Both the position numbers and the translations under genes were made by a program. Positions 26,596 through 35,605 of a stretch of DNA of 64,000 bases are shown here, piece after piece. Every line of letters begins with the position of its first letter. The first letter of the stretch is position 1. A model generated the notes under the pieces. The model was not told the DNA's origin and ran no database searches. It was given only the letters and a program-made list of their open reading frames with translations. Source of the DNA: Pseudonocardia sp. SCN 73-27 (lineage in GTDB: Bacteria; Actinomycetota; Actinomycetes; Mycobacteriales; Pseudonocardiaceae); assembly GCA_001725415.1 (NCBI GenBank), contig MEGH01000011.1, forward strand, positions 59,863 to 123,862, in the 5' to 3' direction.

Positions 26596-29454
26596 GTGGC
26601 AACCCGAACGACGCGTTCGAAGGCCGGAGCCGACGAGGGCTCCGGAGCAGCTGCGGGTGGCAGCCGTCGCGGCGGCACCCCGACGGCTGCGGCCTCGGGC
26701 CGCCCGACCAGGCGGTTGGTGATCGTCGAGTCGCCGACGAAGGCGAAGAAGATCGCCCCCTACCTGGGCAAGGACTACATCGTCGAGTCGTCCGTGGGGC
26801 ACATCCGTGACCTCCCCCGCGGCGCGGCCGACGTGCCGGCCAAGTACAAGGGCGAGTCGTGGGCCCGGCTGGGGGTCGACGTCGACAACCAGTTCCAGCC
26901 GCTCTACATCGTGACGCCGGAGAAGAAGAGCAAGGTCTCCGAGCTGCGCGACGCGCTCAAGTCGGTCGACGAGCTGCTGCTCGCGACGGACCCCGACCGC
27001 GAGGGCGAGGCCATCGCCTGGCACCTGCTCGACACCCTGAAGCCGACCGTCCCGGTCCGCCGGATGGTCTTCCACGAGATCACCGAGTCGGCGATCCTCG
27101 CGGCCGCGGAGAACCTGCGCGACCTCGACCAGGACCTGGTCGACGCGCAGGAGACGCGCCGCATCCTCGACCGGCTCTACGGCTACGAGGTCTCCCCCGT
27201 GCTGTGGAAGAAGGTCATGCCGAAGCTGTCGGCGGGCCGTGTGCAGTCGGTGGCGACGCGGCTGATCGTGCAGCGCGAGCGGGAACGGATGGCGTTCGTC
27301 TCCGCGTCGTACTGGGACATCGCCGCCACGCTCGACGCGGGCGCCGAGGCCACCCCGCGGACGTTCGGTGCGCGCCTGGTCGCGATCGACGGCAACCGCG
27401 TGGCTACGGGCCGCGACTTCGGTGCCGACGGCCGGCTCAAGTCCGACGCCGTCGCCCTCGACGAGGCCGGTGCGCGCCGGCTGGCGGAGGCGCTCGACGG
27501 GGTCGGCCTGACGGTCTCGTCGGTCGAGTCGAAGCCGTACACCCGCAAGCCCTACGCGCCGTTCATGACGTCGACGCTGCAGCAGGAGGCGGGCCGCAAG
27601 CTGCGGTTCTCCGCCGAGCGCACCATGCGCACCGCGCAGCGGCTGTACGAGAACGGCTACATCACCTACATGCGTACCGACTCGACGACGCTGTCGGCGT
27701 CGGCGATCGACGCGGCCCGGGCGCAGGCCCGTGAGCTCTACGGCGACGCGTACGTCTCGCCGCAGCCGCGGCAGTACACGCGCAAGGTCAAGAACGCCCA
27801 GGAGGCCCACGAGGCGATCAGGCCGTCGGGCGAGACGTTCCGCACCCCCGGCCAGATCGCCCGCGAGGTCGACGGCGACGACTTCCGCCTCTACGAGCTC
27901 ATCTGGCAGCGCACCGTCGCGTCGCAGATGGCCGACGCGCGGGGCACGACGATGAGCGTGCGGATCGTCGGCACGGCCGCGACGGGTGAGGAGGCGACGT
28001 TCGCCGCCTCGGGTCGCACGATCACGTTCCCCGGCTTCCTGAAGGCCTACGTCGAGACCCTGGAGGAGGGCAGCGACGGCCAGGCCGACGACGCCGAGTC
28101 TCGGCTGCCCAACCTCACCGAGGGTGCCGCCGTCACGGCCACCGAGCTGAACCCCGACGGGCACTCGACGAACCCACCGGCCCGCTTCACCGAGCCGAGC
28201 CTGGTCAAGCAGCTCGAGGAGCTGGGCATCGGCCGCCCGTCGACGTACGCGTCGATCATCAAGACCATCCAGGACCGCGGCTACGTCTGGAAGAAGGGCT
28301 CCGCCCTGGTCCCGTCGTGGGTGGCGTTCTCGGTGATCGGGCTGCTGGAGCACCACTTCGGCCGCCTCGTCGACTACGACTTCACCGCCGCGATGGAGGA
28401 CGAGCTCGACGCCATCGCCGCCGGGAACGACTCCCGCACCGCGTGGCTCAACGGCTTCTACTTCGGCGCCGCACAGGGCTCCGAGGGGTCGGTCGCCCGC
28501 GCGGGTGGGCTGAAGAAGCTCGTCGGGGTGAACCTCGAGGAGATCGACGCCCGCGAGGTCAACTCCATCCCGATGTTCACCGACGCCGAGGGTCGCGACG
28601 TCGTCGTGCGCGTCGGCCGGTACGGGCCGTACTTGGAGCGGATGGTCGACGACGCCTCGCAGCGCGCCAACCTGCCCGAGGACCTGCCGCCGGACGAGCT
28701 GACCGCTGAGATCGCCGAGCAGCTGTTCTCGGTGCCGCAGGAGGGCCGCTCGCTGGGCACCGACCCGGTGACGGGGCACGAGATCGTCGCCAAGGAAGGC
28801 CGCTTCGGTCCCTACGTGACAGAGATCCTCCCCGACCCGGAGCCTCCCGCCGAGGGCACCACAAGCCGCAAGAAGGCCCCGGCCAAGCCGAAGCCGCGCA
28901 CCGGTTCGCTGCTGAAGACGATGAGCGTCGAGTCCGTGACGCTCGACGACGCGCTGCGGCTGCTGTCGCTGCCGCGCCTGGTCGGCACCGACCCGGAGAG
29001 CGGCGACGAGATCACCGCGCAGAACGGCCGCTACGGCCCGTACCTCAAGAAGGGGACGGACTCGCGGTCGCTCACCGACGAGGAGCAGATGTTCACCGTC
29101 ACCCTCGAGGAGGCGCTGGAGATCTACAAGCAGCCCAAGCAGCGCGGTCGCCGCACGGCTGCGGCCACGCCGCCGCTGCGCGAGCTGGGCAACGACTCCG
29201 CGACGGGCAAGCCGATGGTGATCAAGGACGGCCGCTTCGGCCCGTACGTCACCGACGGCGAGACCAACGCGTCGCTGCGTAAGGGCGACAGCGTCGAGGA
29301 GATCACCGACGAGCGCGCCTCCGAGCTGCTGGCCGACCGTCGGGCCAAGGCGCCCGTCAAGAAGGCGCCGGCCCGCAAGAAGACCGCGGCCGCCTCGAAG
29401 ACGACCACCACGAAGAAGGCCCCGGCGCGGCGCAAGACGCCCGCCGAGTCCTGA
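26596..29454 (+). CDS. topA: DNA topoisomerase I
   Basis: 952 residues. Toprim domain from about 40 (VIVESPTKAKKI) with the acidic triad TDPDREGE at 131-138; catalytic tyrosine Y358 in YITYMRTDS; GRVQSVATRLIVQRE and RPSTYASI are intact. It relaxes negative supercoils by single-strand passage. The C-terminus has the Topo_C-type repeats (four GRFGPYV/GRYGPYL-like units) and no zinc fingers, followed by a Lys/Ala tail, the mycobacterial arrangement. GTG start at 26596. About 210 bp upstream hold the promoter. Confidence 0.97.
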   Translation: MATRTTRSKAGADEGSGAAAGGSRRGGTPTAAASGRPTRRLVIVESPTKAKKIAPYLGKDYIVESSVGHIRDLPRGAADVPAKYKGESWARLGVDVDNQFQPLYIVTPEKKSKVSELRDALKSVDELLLATDPDREGEAIAWHLLDTLKPTVPVRRMVFHEITESAILAAAENLRDLDQDLVDAQETRRILDRLYGYEVSPVLWKKVMPKLSAGRVQSVATRLIVQRERERMAFVSASYWDIAATLDAGAEATPRTFGARLVAIDGNRVATGRDFGADGRLKSDAVALDEAGARRLAEALDGVGLTVSSVESKPYTRKPYAPFMTSTLQQEAGRKLRFSAERTMRTAQRLYENGYITYMRTDSTTLSASAIDAARAQARELYGDAYVSPQPRQYTRKVKNAQEAHEAIRPSGETFRTPGQIAREVDGDDFRLYELIWQRTVASQMADARGTTMSVRIVGTAATGEEATFAASGRTITFPGFLKAYVETLEEGSDGQADDAESRLPNLTEGAAVTATELNPDGHSTNPPARFTEPSLVKQLEELGIGRPSTYASIIKTIQDRGYVWKKGSALVPSWVAFSVIGLLEHHFGRLVDYDFTAAMEDELDAIAAGNDSRTAWLNGFYFGAAQGSEGSVARAGGLKKLVGVNLEEIDAREVNSIPMFTDAEGRDVVVRVGRYGPYLERMVDDASQRANLPEDLPPDELTAEIAEQLFSVPQEGRSLGTDPVTGHEIVAKEGRFGPYVTEILPDPEPPAEGTTSRKKAPAKPKPRTGSLLKTMSVESVTLDDALRLLSLPRLVGTDPESGDEITAQNGRYGPYLKKGTDSRSLTDEEQMFTVTLEEALEIYKQPKQRGRRTAAATPPLRELGNDSATGKPMVIKDGRFGPYVTDGETNASLRKGDSVEEITDERASELLADRRAKAPVKKAPARKKTAAASKTTTTKKAPARRKTPAES

Positions 29455-29462
29455 CCCGGGGG

Positions 29463-29930
29463 CTACGCGAGCAGCGCCTTGACGGCGGCGGCCACCCGGC
29501 CGCCGTCGGCACGGCCCGCGGCGGCGGCGTTTGCCTTCTTCATGACCTGGCCCATCTGCCGCTGCCCGGGCTTCTCGCCCAGGTCTGCCTCGACCTCGGC
29601 GACGGCGGTGGCGGCGATGGCCGCCAGCTCGTCGTCGGTGAGCTGCGTGGGGAGGTAGCCCGCCAGTACCTCGCCCTCGGCGATCTCCTGCGCCGCGAGC
29701 TCGGTACGCCCGGCGGCGGAGAACGCCTCGGCCGACTCGGCGCGCTTCTTCGCCTCCTTGGCGATGACCTTGAGCACCTCGTCGTCGCTGAGCTCGCGGG
29801 CCTCGGTGCCGGCGACCTCGGCGTTGCCGATCGCGGTCAGCGTCATCCGGAGGGTGCCCTTGACCAGCTCGTCGCGAGCCTTCATGGCAGCCGTCAGGTC
29901 GTCACGGAGGCGCTGCTTGAGTTCGCTCAC
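29463..29930 (-). CDS. GatB/YqeY domain protein
   Basis: 155 residues from GTG 29930 (MSELKQRLRDDLTAAMKARD), the standard YqeY start. The YqeY fold, related to the tail of GatB, includes GYLPTQLTDDEL and the MGQVMKKANAAAAGRADGG segment. A link to tRNA-dependent amidation is suggested by homology but unproven. It converges on topA with 8 bases between stops, and its start is only 23 bp from that of the divergent phosphoesterase. Confidence 0.9.
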   Translation of the reverse strand: MSELKQRLRDDLTAAMKARDELVKGTLRMTLTAIGNAEVAGTEARELSDDEVLKVIAKEAKKRAESAEAFSAAGRTELAAQEIAEGEVLAGYLPTQLTDDELAAIAATAVAEVEADLGEKPGQRQMGQVMKKANAAAAGRADGGRVAAAVKALLA

Positions 29931-29953
29931 GGGCGTGAACGTACCCTGGCCGT

Positions 29954-30892
29954 GTGAAGAGCTGGGCGCGAGTCGCACTCGGGGCGACGACGACCGGGGC
30001 CGCAACGATCGCGTACGCGGCGGGCGTGGAGCGGCGGCGCTGGACGCTTCGGGAGGCCTCGCTGCCGGTGCTGGCGCCGGGGAGCCGGCCGGTCCGCATC
30101 CTGCACGTGTCGGACCTGCACATGACGCCGGGCCAGACGTCGAAGCAGCGGTGGGTCGCGGATCTGGCGGCGCTGGAGCCGGACCTCGTCGTCAACACCG
30201 GTGACAACCTGGCGCACCCGCGCGCCGTCCCCAGCGTGCTGTCGGCGTTGAACCCGCTGCTGGAGCGCCCGGGCGTGTTCGTGTTCGGCAGCAACGACTA
30301 CTTCGGCCCCACCCCGAAGAACCCGGCCCGCTACCTGGGCCGCAACGAGAAGCGCATCCACGGCGACCCGCTGCCGTGGCGTGACCTGCGCGCGGCGCTC
30401 GTCGAGCGCGGCTGGGCCGACGCCACGCACAACCGGGTGTCACTGACCATCGACGGCGTGCGGATCAGCGCCGCGGGCGTCGACGACCCGCACCTCGGCC
30501 TCGACCGCTACCCGCGCATCGCTGGCCGTGTCGACGACGCCGACCTGCGCCTGGGCCTCACTCACTCCCCCGAGCCGCGGGTGCTCGACGGTTTCGCCGC
30601 CGACGGCTACGACCTCGTCCTCGCCGGCCACACGCACGGGGGGCAGCTGCGGATGCCGGGCGTCGGCGCGATCGTCACCAACTGCGGGATCGACCGCTCC
30701 CGCGCCCGTGGCGCCTCCCGCTGGGGCGCCCACACCTGGCTGCACGTGTCGGCCGGGCTGGGCACCTCGCCGTGGGCCCCGGTGCGGTTCGCGTGCCCGC
30801 CGGAGGCGTCGTTGCTGACGCTCGTCCCGCGCCCCACCGGCCGTGTCGCGCAACAGGGAACCCCCGCGTCGGCGGCTGTGGACGTCGGGTAG
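29954..30892 (+). CDS. Metallophosphoesterase
   Basis: 312 residues. N-terminal hydrophobic segment (membrane anchor or signal), then calcineurin-like motifs: VSDLHM, NTGDN, GSNDY, and AGHTHGGQLRMP, which supply the dinuclear metal site. Close to the YkuE/PA4019-like phosphoesterases that act on membrane or nucleotide phosphates; the substrate is not deducible. GTG start at 29954. Genes to both sides begin or end within a few bases, leaving room only for a leaderless or near-leaderless transcript. Confidence 0.9.
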   Translation: MKSWARVALGATTTGAATIAYAAGVERRRWTLREASLPVLAPGSRPVRILHVSDLHMTPGQTSKQRWVADLAALEPDLVVNTGDNLAHPRAVPSVLSALNPLLERPGVFVFGSNDYFGPTPKNPARYLGRNEKRIHGDPLPWRDLRAALVERGWADATHNRVSLTIDGVRISAAGVDDPHLGLDRYPRIAGRVDDADLRLGLTHSPEPRVLDGFAADGYDLVLAGHTHGGQLRMPGVGAIVTNCGIDRSRARGASRWGAHTWLHVSAGLGTSPWAPVRFACPPEASLLTLVPRPTGRVAQQGTPASAAVDVG

Positions 30893-30927
30893 AGTTCACG
30901 ACGGCTCGCAGGAAGTTCGCGGGCCTT

Positions 30928-31004
<77 letters not shown>

Positions 31005-31007
31005 CAC

Positions 31008-31035
31008 AAGGCCCAGGTCAGTCGACCTGGGCCTT
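31008..31035 (+). terminator. Terminator of tRNA-Pro
   Basis: A perfect 12-bp stem AAGGCCCAGGTC / GACCTGGGCCTT with loop AGTC begins three bases after the CCA end. Confidence 0.88.
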
Positions 31036-31170
31036 CGTCGTTGCCCGGTCTCGGTACACATGGACCAGGTACCGCAGGTCGGCGCGCGAGCCGTCGGGCG
31101 TGTGTCCGAGCAGCAGGACGGCCCGTCCGTCGCGCCAGACCGGGCGCTCCCGGTCGCCGAGGTCGATCAC
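31018..31170 (-). CDS. Possible small protein or gene remnant beside tRNA-Pro
   Basis: A 50-codon frame from GTG 31170 with strong G/C third-position bias (begins VIDLGDRERPVWRDG, includes DLRYLVHVYRDR). The coding-like bias continues a few codons upstream of the GTG to an in-frame stop. Its own stop lies inside the tRNA terminator stem. No family recognised; could be the eroded end of an older gene. Confidence 0.3.
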   Translation of the reverse strand: MIDLGDRERPVWRDGRAVLLLGHTPDGSRADLRYLVHVYRDRATTKAQVD

Positions 31171-31286
31171 GTCGTCGGGTTCCGGGGTGCCGGCGACGCC
31201 GTCGATCGGGACGTGGCCATGAGCTCGGCGTCACGCCGGGCCCGCCGGGGCGCCCATCCGCCACGGTGACGCCGCGCGCCCAGGTC

Positions 31287-31317
31287 TTGACCTTGACACG
31301 GTGTCAAGGTCTGGACT
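31287..31317 (+). promoter_or_regulatory. MerR-type promoter/operator of the HEAT module
   Basis: CCTTGACAC-G-GTGTCAAGG (31291-31309) is a perfect palindrome, extended to 11-bp arms at 31289-31311. It sits between TTGACC (31287-31292) and TGGACT (31312-31317), a 19-bp spacer. Over-long 19-bp spacers with an operator between the hexamers are the hallmark of MerR-activated promoters, and a MerR protein is encoded two genes on. Confidence 0.75.
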
Positions 31318-31338
31318 GGGGTCCAGGAGGTGGTCCCC

Positions 31339-31983
31339 ATGACCCCGGAGCAGAACCTCGTCAGGGCGTTGGAGCACGCCGACGCGTCGGTACGCCTGCG
31401 GGCGGTGATGGCGGCGGGCACGGCCCCGGCCCCGGTCCACGTGACGACGCTGGTCGACCGGTGCGCGGTCGAGCCCGACTTCTCCGTGCGCGAGCTGCTC
31501 ACGTGGGCGCTGACCCGGCACCCGCCGTCGGCGACGGTGCCGGTGCTCGTCGACGAGCTGCGGTCGCCGCGGGCGCAGGCGCGCAGCCAGGCCCTGCACA
31601 CCCTGTCGAAGATCAAGGACAGGGGCGCGTGGCAGGCGATCACCCGCGAGCTGCTCACCGACCCCGACGACGAGGTGGCCCGCGCCGCCTGGCGGGCCGC
31701 AGTGGTGCTCGTGCCCGACGACGAACGGGTCGCGCTCGCCCGCGTGCTGGCCACGCAGCTCGGGCGCGGCGACAGGGAGGTGCAGCTGAGCGTGAGTCGG
31801 GCGCTTGTCGGGCTCGGCGAGACGATGCTGCCGGTACTCGAACAGGCGGCGGCCGACCCGCGGGTGCGGCAGCATGCCGTTGCCACGCAACGGTTGTGGT
31901 GTGACCCCGACGCGGGGTTCACGCTCGCGGTCGAGGAGGCCAAGCGGGTGGTGGCGCTCGGTGACACAGCGGTGGGGGTGTGA
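31339..31983 (+). CDS. HEAT-repeat protein
   Basis: 214 residues from ATG 31339, chosen because AGGAGG ends 8 bases before it; an in-frame GTG at 31330 lies inside that ribosome site. The chain consists of paired helices typical of HEAT repeats (VRLRAVMAAG, ARSQALHTLSKIKD, ARAAWRAAVVLV, VQLSVSRALVGLG). It has no enzyme motif and is presumably a protein- or nucleic-acid-binding scaffold. It is followed after 6 bases by a MerR regulator that itself carries HEAT repeats, so the two may bind the same partner. Confidence 0.8.
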   Translation: MTPEQNLVRALEHADASVRLRAVMAAGTAPAPVHVTTLVDRCAVEPDFSVRELLTWALTRHPPSATVPVLVDELRSPRAQARSQALHTLSKIKDRGAWQAITRELLTDPDDEVARAAWRAAVVLVPDDERVALARVLATQLGRGDREVQLSVSRALVGLGETMLPVLEQAAADPRVRQHAVATQRLWCDPDAGFTLAVEEAKRVVALGDTAVGV

Positions 31984-31989
31984 CGGTCG

Positions 31990-32982
31990 GTGCTGATCGG
32001 CGACGTGGCCCGTCGGTCCGGGGTCAGTGCGCGCATGTTGCGCCACTACGACTCCCTCGGCCTCGCGCGGCCGACGGGCCGTACCGGGGCCGGCTACCGG
32101 GAGTACGCGGAGGAGGACATCCGGCGGATCCTGCACATCGAGATCCTGCGGTCGCTGGGCCTGTCGTTGCGTGAGGTCGGGCGGGCGCTCGACGAGCCGG
32201 GATTCGCGCCGTCGGAGCTGGTCGACGACCTGGTGGCGCGGACGCGGGAGCGGATCGCGCGGGAGACCGAGCTGCTGACGCGGCTGCGCCGCATCCGCGC
32301 GGCCGAGCCCGTCGGCTGGGAGGAGGTCCTGCAGGTCATCGCGCTGCTGCAGGGGCTGGGATCGGACAGCGCGGGGCGCCGGCAGCGGGCCGCCCTGTCG
32401 GCCGACGACGTCGTACCGGTGGAGGTGCTGGTCGAGGCGGCGTTGAGCGAGACCGATCCCAACGTCGCCGGTGCCCTGCGGTGGGCACTGGAGCGGTCGG
32501 GTACCGGCGGGCTCGCGCAGCTGGCCGACGCCCTGTCCTCCCCCGACGCCGCGGTGCGCAGGCGCGCCGTCGAGGCCCTCGCCGAGCTGCCCGACGAGGC
32601 CGCGGCCCCGGTGCTGCGTGGCGCGCTGGCGAGCGACGACCTCGTCGTCCGCCGGCGGGCCGCGCTCGCGCTCGGGAACCGCGGCGTCGCGGGGACGGCG
32701 CCGACGCTCGTCGACATGATCGTGGCGGGGGCCGACGACGTCGACGCCGCCGACGCACTGAGCGCCCTCGGCCATCCGGCGTCGCCTGACGCAGGCGTTC
32801 GCGGGGATTCCGGGTCCCGTGGCGTCGCGTGCGCTGGCTGCGCTCGTGGCCGACGACGACCCCGGGGTCGCAGCCACTGCGACATATGTGTCGTCTCTAC
32901 GCGACGCGAAGTGATCGCCGTCACGATCACCGGGTCGTCTGTTCCGCCTCCAGCCCGTTTTCCTGGGACGCTGGAGGAGTGA
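31990..32982 (+). CDS. MerR regulator with C-terminal HEAT repeats, apparent frameshift near the end
   Basis: N-terminal MerR helix-turn-helix (IGDVARRSGVSARMLRHYDSLGL) and wing, a helical linker, then HEAT-like repeats (AVRRRAVEALAELPDEAAAPVLRGAL). At about residue 264 the frame turns into low-quality sequence (SPDAGVRGDSGSRG) and runs to 32982. One frame over, RLTQAFAGIPGPVASRALAALVADDDPGVAATATYVSSL continues the repeat and stops at 32914. Skipping one base near 32782 joins the two, so the intact gene probably spans 31990-32914. GTG start. Likely autoregulator through the palindrome at 31289-31311. Confidence 0.8.
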   Translation: MLIGDVARRSGVSARMLRHYDSLGLARPTGRTGAGYREYAEEDIRRILHIEILRSLGLSLREVGRALDEPGFAPSELVDDLVARTRERIARETELLTRLRRIRAAEPVGWEEVLQVIALLQGLGSDSAGRRQRAALSADDVVPVEVLVEAALSETDPNVAGALRWALERSGTGGLAQLADALSSPDAAVRRRAVEALAELPDEAAAPVLRGALASDDLVVRRRAALALGNRGVAGTAPTLVDMIVAGADDVDAADALSALGHPASPDAGVRGDSGSRGVACAGCARGRRRPRGRSHCDICVVSTRREVIAVTITGSSVPPPARFPGTLEE

Positions 32983-33569
32983 CCTCCCGAGATTTGTCCG
33001 TGTTCGTCGGCGCGGCCGCACGGAGACCTCAGCTCGTCGGCGCCGTCGCCCCCAGCGGCCGCCGGCTCGCGGACGCTCTGGCCACGGTCGTCCCCCGCAC
33101 AGGCTCCCCGTTCGTCGCGGAGCTCGGGCCCGGGTCCGGGACGGTCAGCCGTGCCGTCGCCCGGCGGCTCCCCGGCGCCGGCCGCCATCTCGCGGTGGAG
33201 ATCGACGCGGGCTTCGCCCGCCACCTGCGGCGGCGCTTCCCCGACACCGAGGTCGTGCACGGCGACGCCGCCGACCTGCGCGCGATCGTCGACGCCCCGG
33301 TCGACGCCGTGATCAGCGGGCTGCCGTGGTCGCTGTTCGACGAGGGCCGCCAGCGCATGATCCTCGGTGCGGTGCGCGACGTCCTGGCCCACGACGGCGC
33401 GTTCACGACGTTCGCGTACCGGCATGCGGCGGGCCTGTCGGGGGCGCGCCGGTTCCGTCGGCTGCTCGACGAGCACTTCGACGAGGTCGTCGACGGCCGC
33501 ACGGTGTGGCGGAACCTGCCGCCGGCGGGGGTTCTGTTGTGCCGCAGGCCGATCGGCAAAGCGGCCTGA
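32979..33569 (+). CDS. SAM-dependent methyltransferase (phospholipid N-methyltransferase-like)
   Basis: 196 residues. N-terminal VGAVAPSGRRLADAL and the SAM-binding ELGPGSGTVSRAV, then VEIDAGFARHLRRRFP, HGDAADL and SGLPWSLF. These match small PmtA-like phospholipid methyltransferases and, more distantly, rRNA adenine dimethylases. Start taken as GTG 32979 (MTSRDLSVFVG); the GGAGGA right before it is too close to be its ribosome site, so a start at GTG 33000 is possible. Confidence 0.8.
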   Translation: MTSRDLSVFVGAAARRPQLVGAVAPSGRRLADALATVVPRTGSPFVAELGPGSGTVSRAVARRLPGAGRHLAVEIDAGFARHLRRRFPDTEVVHGDAADLRAIVDAPVDAVISGLPWSLFDEGRQRMILGAVRDVLAHDGAFTTFAYRHAAGLSGARRFRRLLDEHFDEVVDGRTVWRNLPPAGVLLCRRPIGKAA

Positions 33570-33571
33570 GC

Positions 33572-34285
33572 TCAGCTGTCGTTGTTGCCGCCGCCGGACT
33601 TGTCCGGCAGATACGGCTCGATCGCTGCGGCGAGCTTCGCGGCGGTCATCGACTGCAGCCACATGTGCCCCGGCCCGCGGATCTCGGCCATGAGCAGCGA
33701 GTCGCCGAAGAACTTGTTCTTGATGCCCTTGACCGTGGCGAACTGCAGGTCCATCCCCGAAGTGAACAGGGCCAGGTGTCCCGGGTGGACGATCATCGAG
33801 TCGCCGGCCCCGAGGTCGTACTCGACGATCTCGCCGGACAGCTCGACCCACGCCGTCCCGTTGCCCGACAGCTTCTGGAAAACGACGCCCGCGCCGCCGA
33901 AAATGCCCGCGCCCAGCCGTTTCTGCAGCGCCACCGACACCTCGACGTCGCTGGTGCTGGCGACGTAGCTGCCCGACTGGACCATGAACTCGTCGGCACG
34001 GTCGATGGTGAGCTCGCGGAAGACGCCGGGCATGCGGGCGGCGAAGGCGACCATGCCGCCGTGGGGTGCGGTGTACTCGGTGAGGAACAGCTGGCCGCCG
34101 CCGAGGGCGCGTTTGAGCCCGCTCATGAACCCGCCCCGTCCCCCGGACCCGAACCGGGTCGACGTGTCGAGCTGCAGGCCCGGCGTGTACCAGGACACCT
34201 CGCCGCCCTCGGCGGTGATGCGCTCACCGGGTCCGAGCTGGACCTCGAGGACCGGCATCGTCGTCCCGATCGTGCGTGTCTGCAC
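33572..34285 (-). CDS. AIM24 family protein
   Basis: 237 residues of the AIM24/TIGR00266 beta-sandwich family: TTMPVLEVQLGPGERITAEGGEVSWY at the start, GGGQLFLTEYTA, HPGHLALFTSGMDLQ, and KNKFFGDSLLMAEIRGPGHMWLQSM. The bacterial function is unknown; the eukaryotic relative is mitochondrial. GTG start at 34285. It converges on the methyltransferase with two bases between stops. Confidence 0.9.
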   Translation of the reverse strand: MQTRTIGTTMPVLEVQLGPGERITAEGGEVSWYTPGLQLDTSTRFGSGGRGGFMSGLKRALGGGQLFLTEYTAPHGGMVAFAARMPGVFRELTIDRADEFMVQSGSYVASTSDVEVSVALQKRLGAGIFGGAGVVFQKLSGNGTAWVELSGEIVEYDLGAGDSMIVHPGHLALFTSGMDLQFATVKGIKNKFFGDSLLMAEIRGPGHMWLQSMTAAKLAAAIEPYLPDKSGGGNNDS

Positions 34286-34354
34286 CGAGCTCCCCCGTCG
34301 TCGACGTCGCGGATGATCGCACCGTAGCGCCCGGAGCCCACGTCCACGATGGAA

Positions 34355-35575
34355 TCATCGGCCTGCGTCCTCGGCTGCGACCCGGATGCGCCGGCGCAGC
34401 AGCAGCGGAGTGGCCAGCAGCAGGACGCCCGCGGCGGCGATCGCGACACGCGGCCCGGTCGCCGCGGCGAGCAACCCCCACAGGGCGGTGACCACGGCGA
34501 TCGCGGCCTTCGTCGACACCGACCACGCCGTGAGCGCGCGGACCACGCTCTCGTCGGGGAGCAGCCGCAGCCGCGTCGTCGCCAGCACCGGGTTGAACAC
34601 CCCCGCGCACCCGACCAGCCAGAACTGCACCGCGATCACCAGCACGATCCCCCATGGCCCGGCCGGCACGAACGCGATCACCCCCGACGACACGGCCCGC
34701 AGCGTGCCGCCGACGCGCAGCACCGCCGAATCCCCGAACCGCTCCACCAGCCGCCGCGACATCCGGGCGCCGGCGAGCCCGCCGACGCACGGTGCCCCGA
34801 ACGCCAGCGCGTACTGCCACGGCGCGAACCCCAGCTCCCCCAGTATGAGCACTGCCGCGAGCGGCGCCGTCGCCATGATCAGCGAGTTGACGGCGACGAC
34901 GTTGAGCAGCAACGGCCGCAGCACCGGATGGCGCAGCAGTACCCGCCATCCCTCGACGAGATCGCCCGGCCGGACCTTCGGCGCCGCGACCACCGGCTCC
35001 TCCGAGACGGGCCCGATCCGTCGGATCCATCCCGCCGACGCCAGGAAGCTCACGGCGTTGGCGACGACCGTCGTCACCGGACCCAGCACGCCGACGGCGA
35101 GCCCGCCCAGCGGCGGCGCGACCGCGGTGGTGACCCACGTCGTCGACTCGAACCGCCCGTTGGCGACGAGCAGGTCCGGGTGCGCGACGACCGACTTCAG
35201 GTAGGCGCCGCTCGCGGCCGTGAACGCGATGTCGGCCGCCGCGACCACCACGGCCACCACCAGCAGCTGCGGCACTCCGAGCCACCCGAGCAGGTACGCC
35301 ACGGGGACGGTGGCCAGCACGGCGGACCGCACCAGGTCGGCGCCGATCATGACCGGCCGCGGCCGCCGCGCCGCGACGAACGGCCCCGCCAACGTGGCCA
35401 GCACCGCCCCCGCCGCAGGACCGGCCGCGGCCAGCAGCGACACCTCCACCGGGCCCGCGTGCAGGACGAGGATCGCGATCAGCGGGAACGCGTCGAACGC
35501 GAGCCACGTGCCCGCCGCGCTGGTGGCGAACGCCGCCCACAGCAGGCGGAACCGCCGCCCCAGCCCCCGCCCCAT
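34355..35575 (-). CDS. MFS transporter
   Basis: 406 residues with 12 predicted membrane helices. FDAFPLIAILVLHAGPVEVSLLAAAGPAAGAVLATLAGPFVAARRPRPVMI covers helices 1-2 and the A-type loop; this resembles the MFS_3/enterobactin-exporter-like (DHA3) group. Substrate unknown; small-molecule efflux is likely. It starts 30 bp after the PhnD-like gene ends and may be co-transcribed with it. Confidence 0.87.
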   Translation of the reverse strand: MGRGLGRRFRLLWAAFATSAAGTWLAFDAFPLIAILVLHAGPVEVSLLAAAGPAAGAVLATLAGPFVAARRPRPVMIGADLVRSAVLATVPVAYLLGWLGVPQLLVVAVVVAAADIAFTAASGAYLKSVVAHPDLLVANGRFESTTWVTTAVAPPLGGLAVGVLGPVTTVVANAVSFLASAGWIRRIGPVSEEPVVAAPKVRPGDLVEGWRVLLRHPVLRPLLLNVVAVNSLIMATAPLAAVLILGELGFAPWQYALAFGAPCVGGLAGARMSRRLVERFGDSAVLRVGGTLRAVSSGVIAFVPAGPWGIVLVIAVQFWLVGCAGVFNPVLATTRLRLLPDESVVRALTAWSVSTKAAIAVVTALWGLLAAATGPRVAIAAAGVLLLATPLLLRRRIRVAAEDAGR

Positions 35576-35605
35576 CCGTAGAGCATCGCGTGGGGCACCG
35601 ACAGT

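Noticed and set aside
26161-28779. Open frame of about 870 codons opposite topA
   Set aside because: Antisense shadow; topA motifs are complete on the plus strand.
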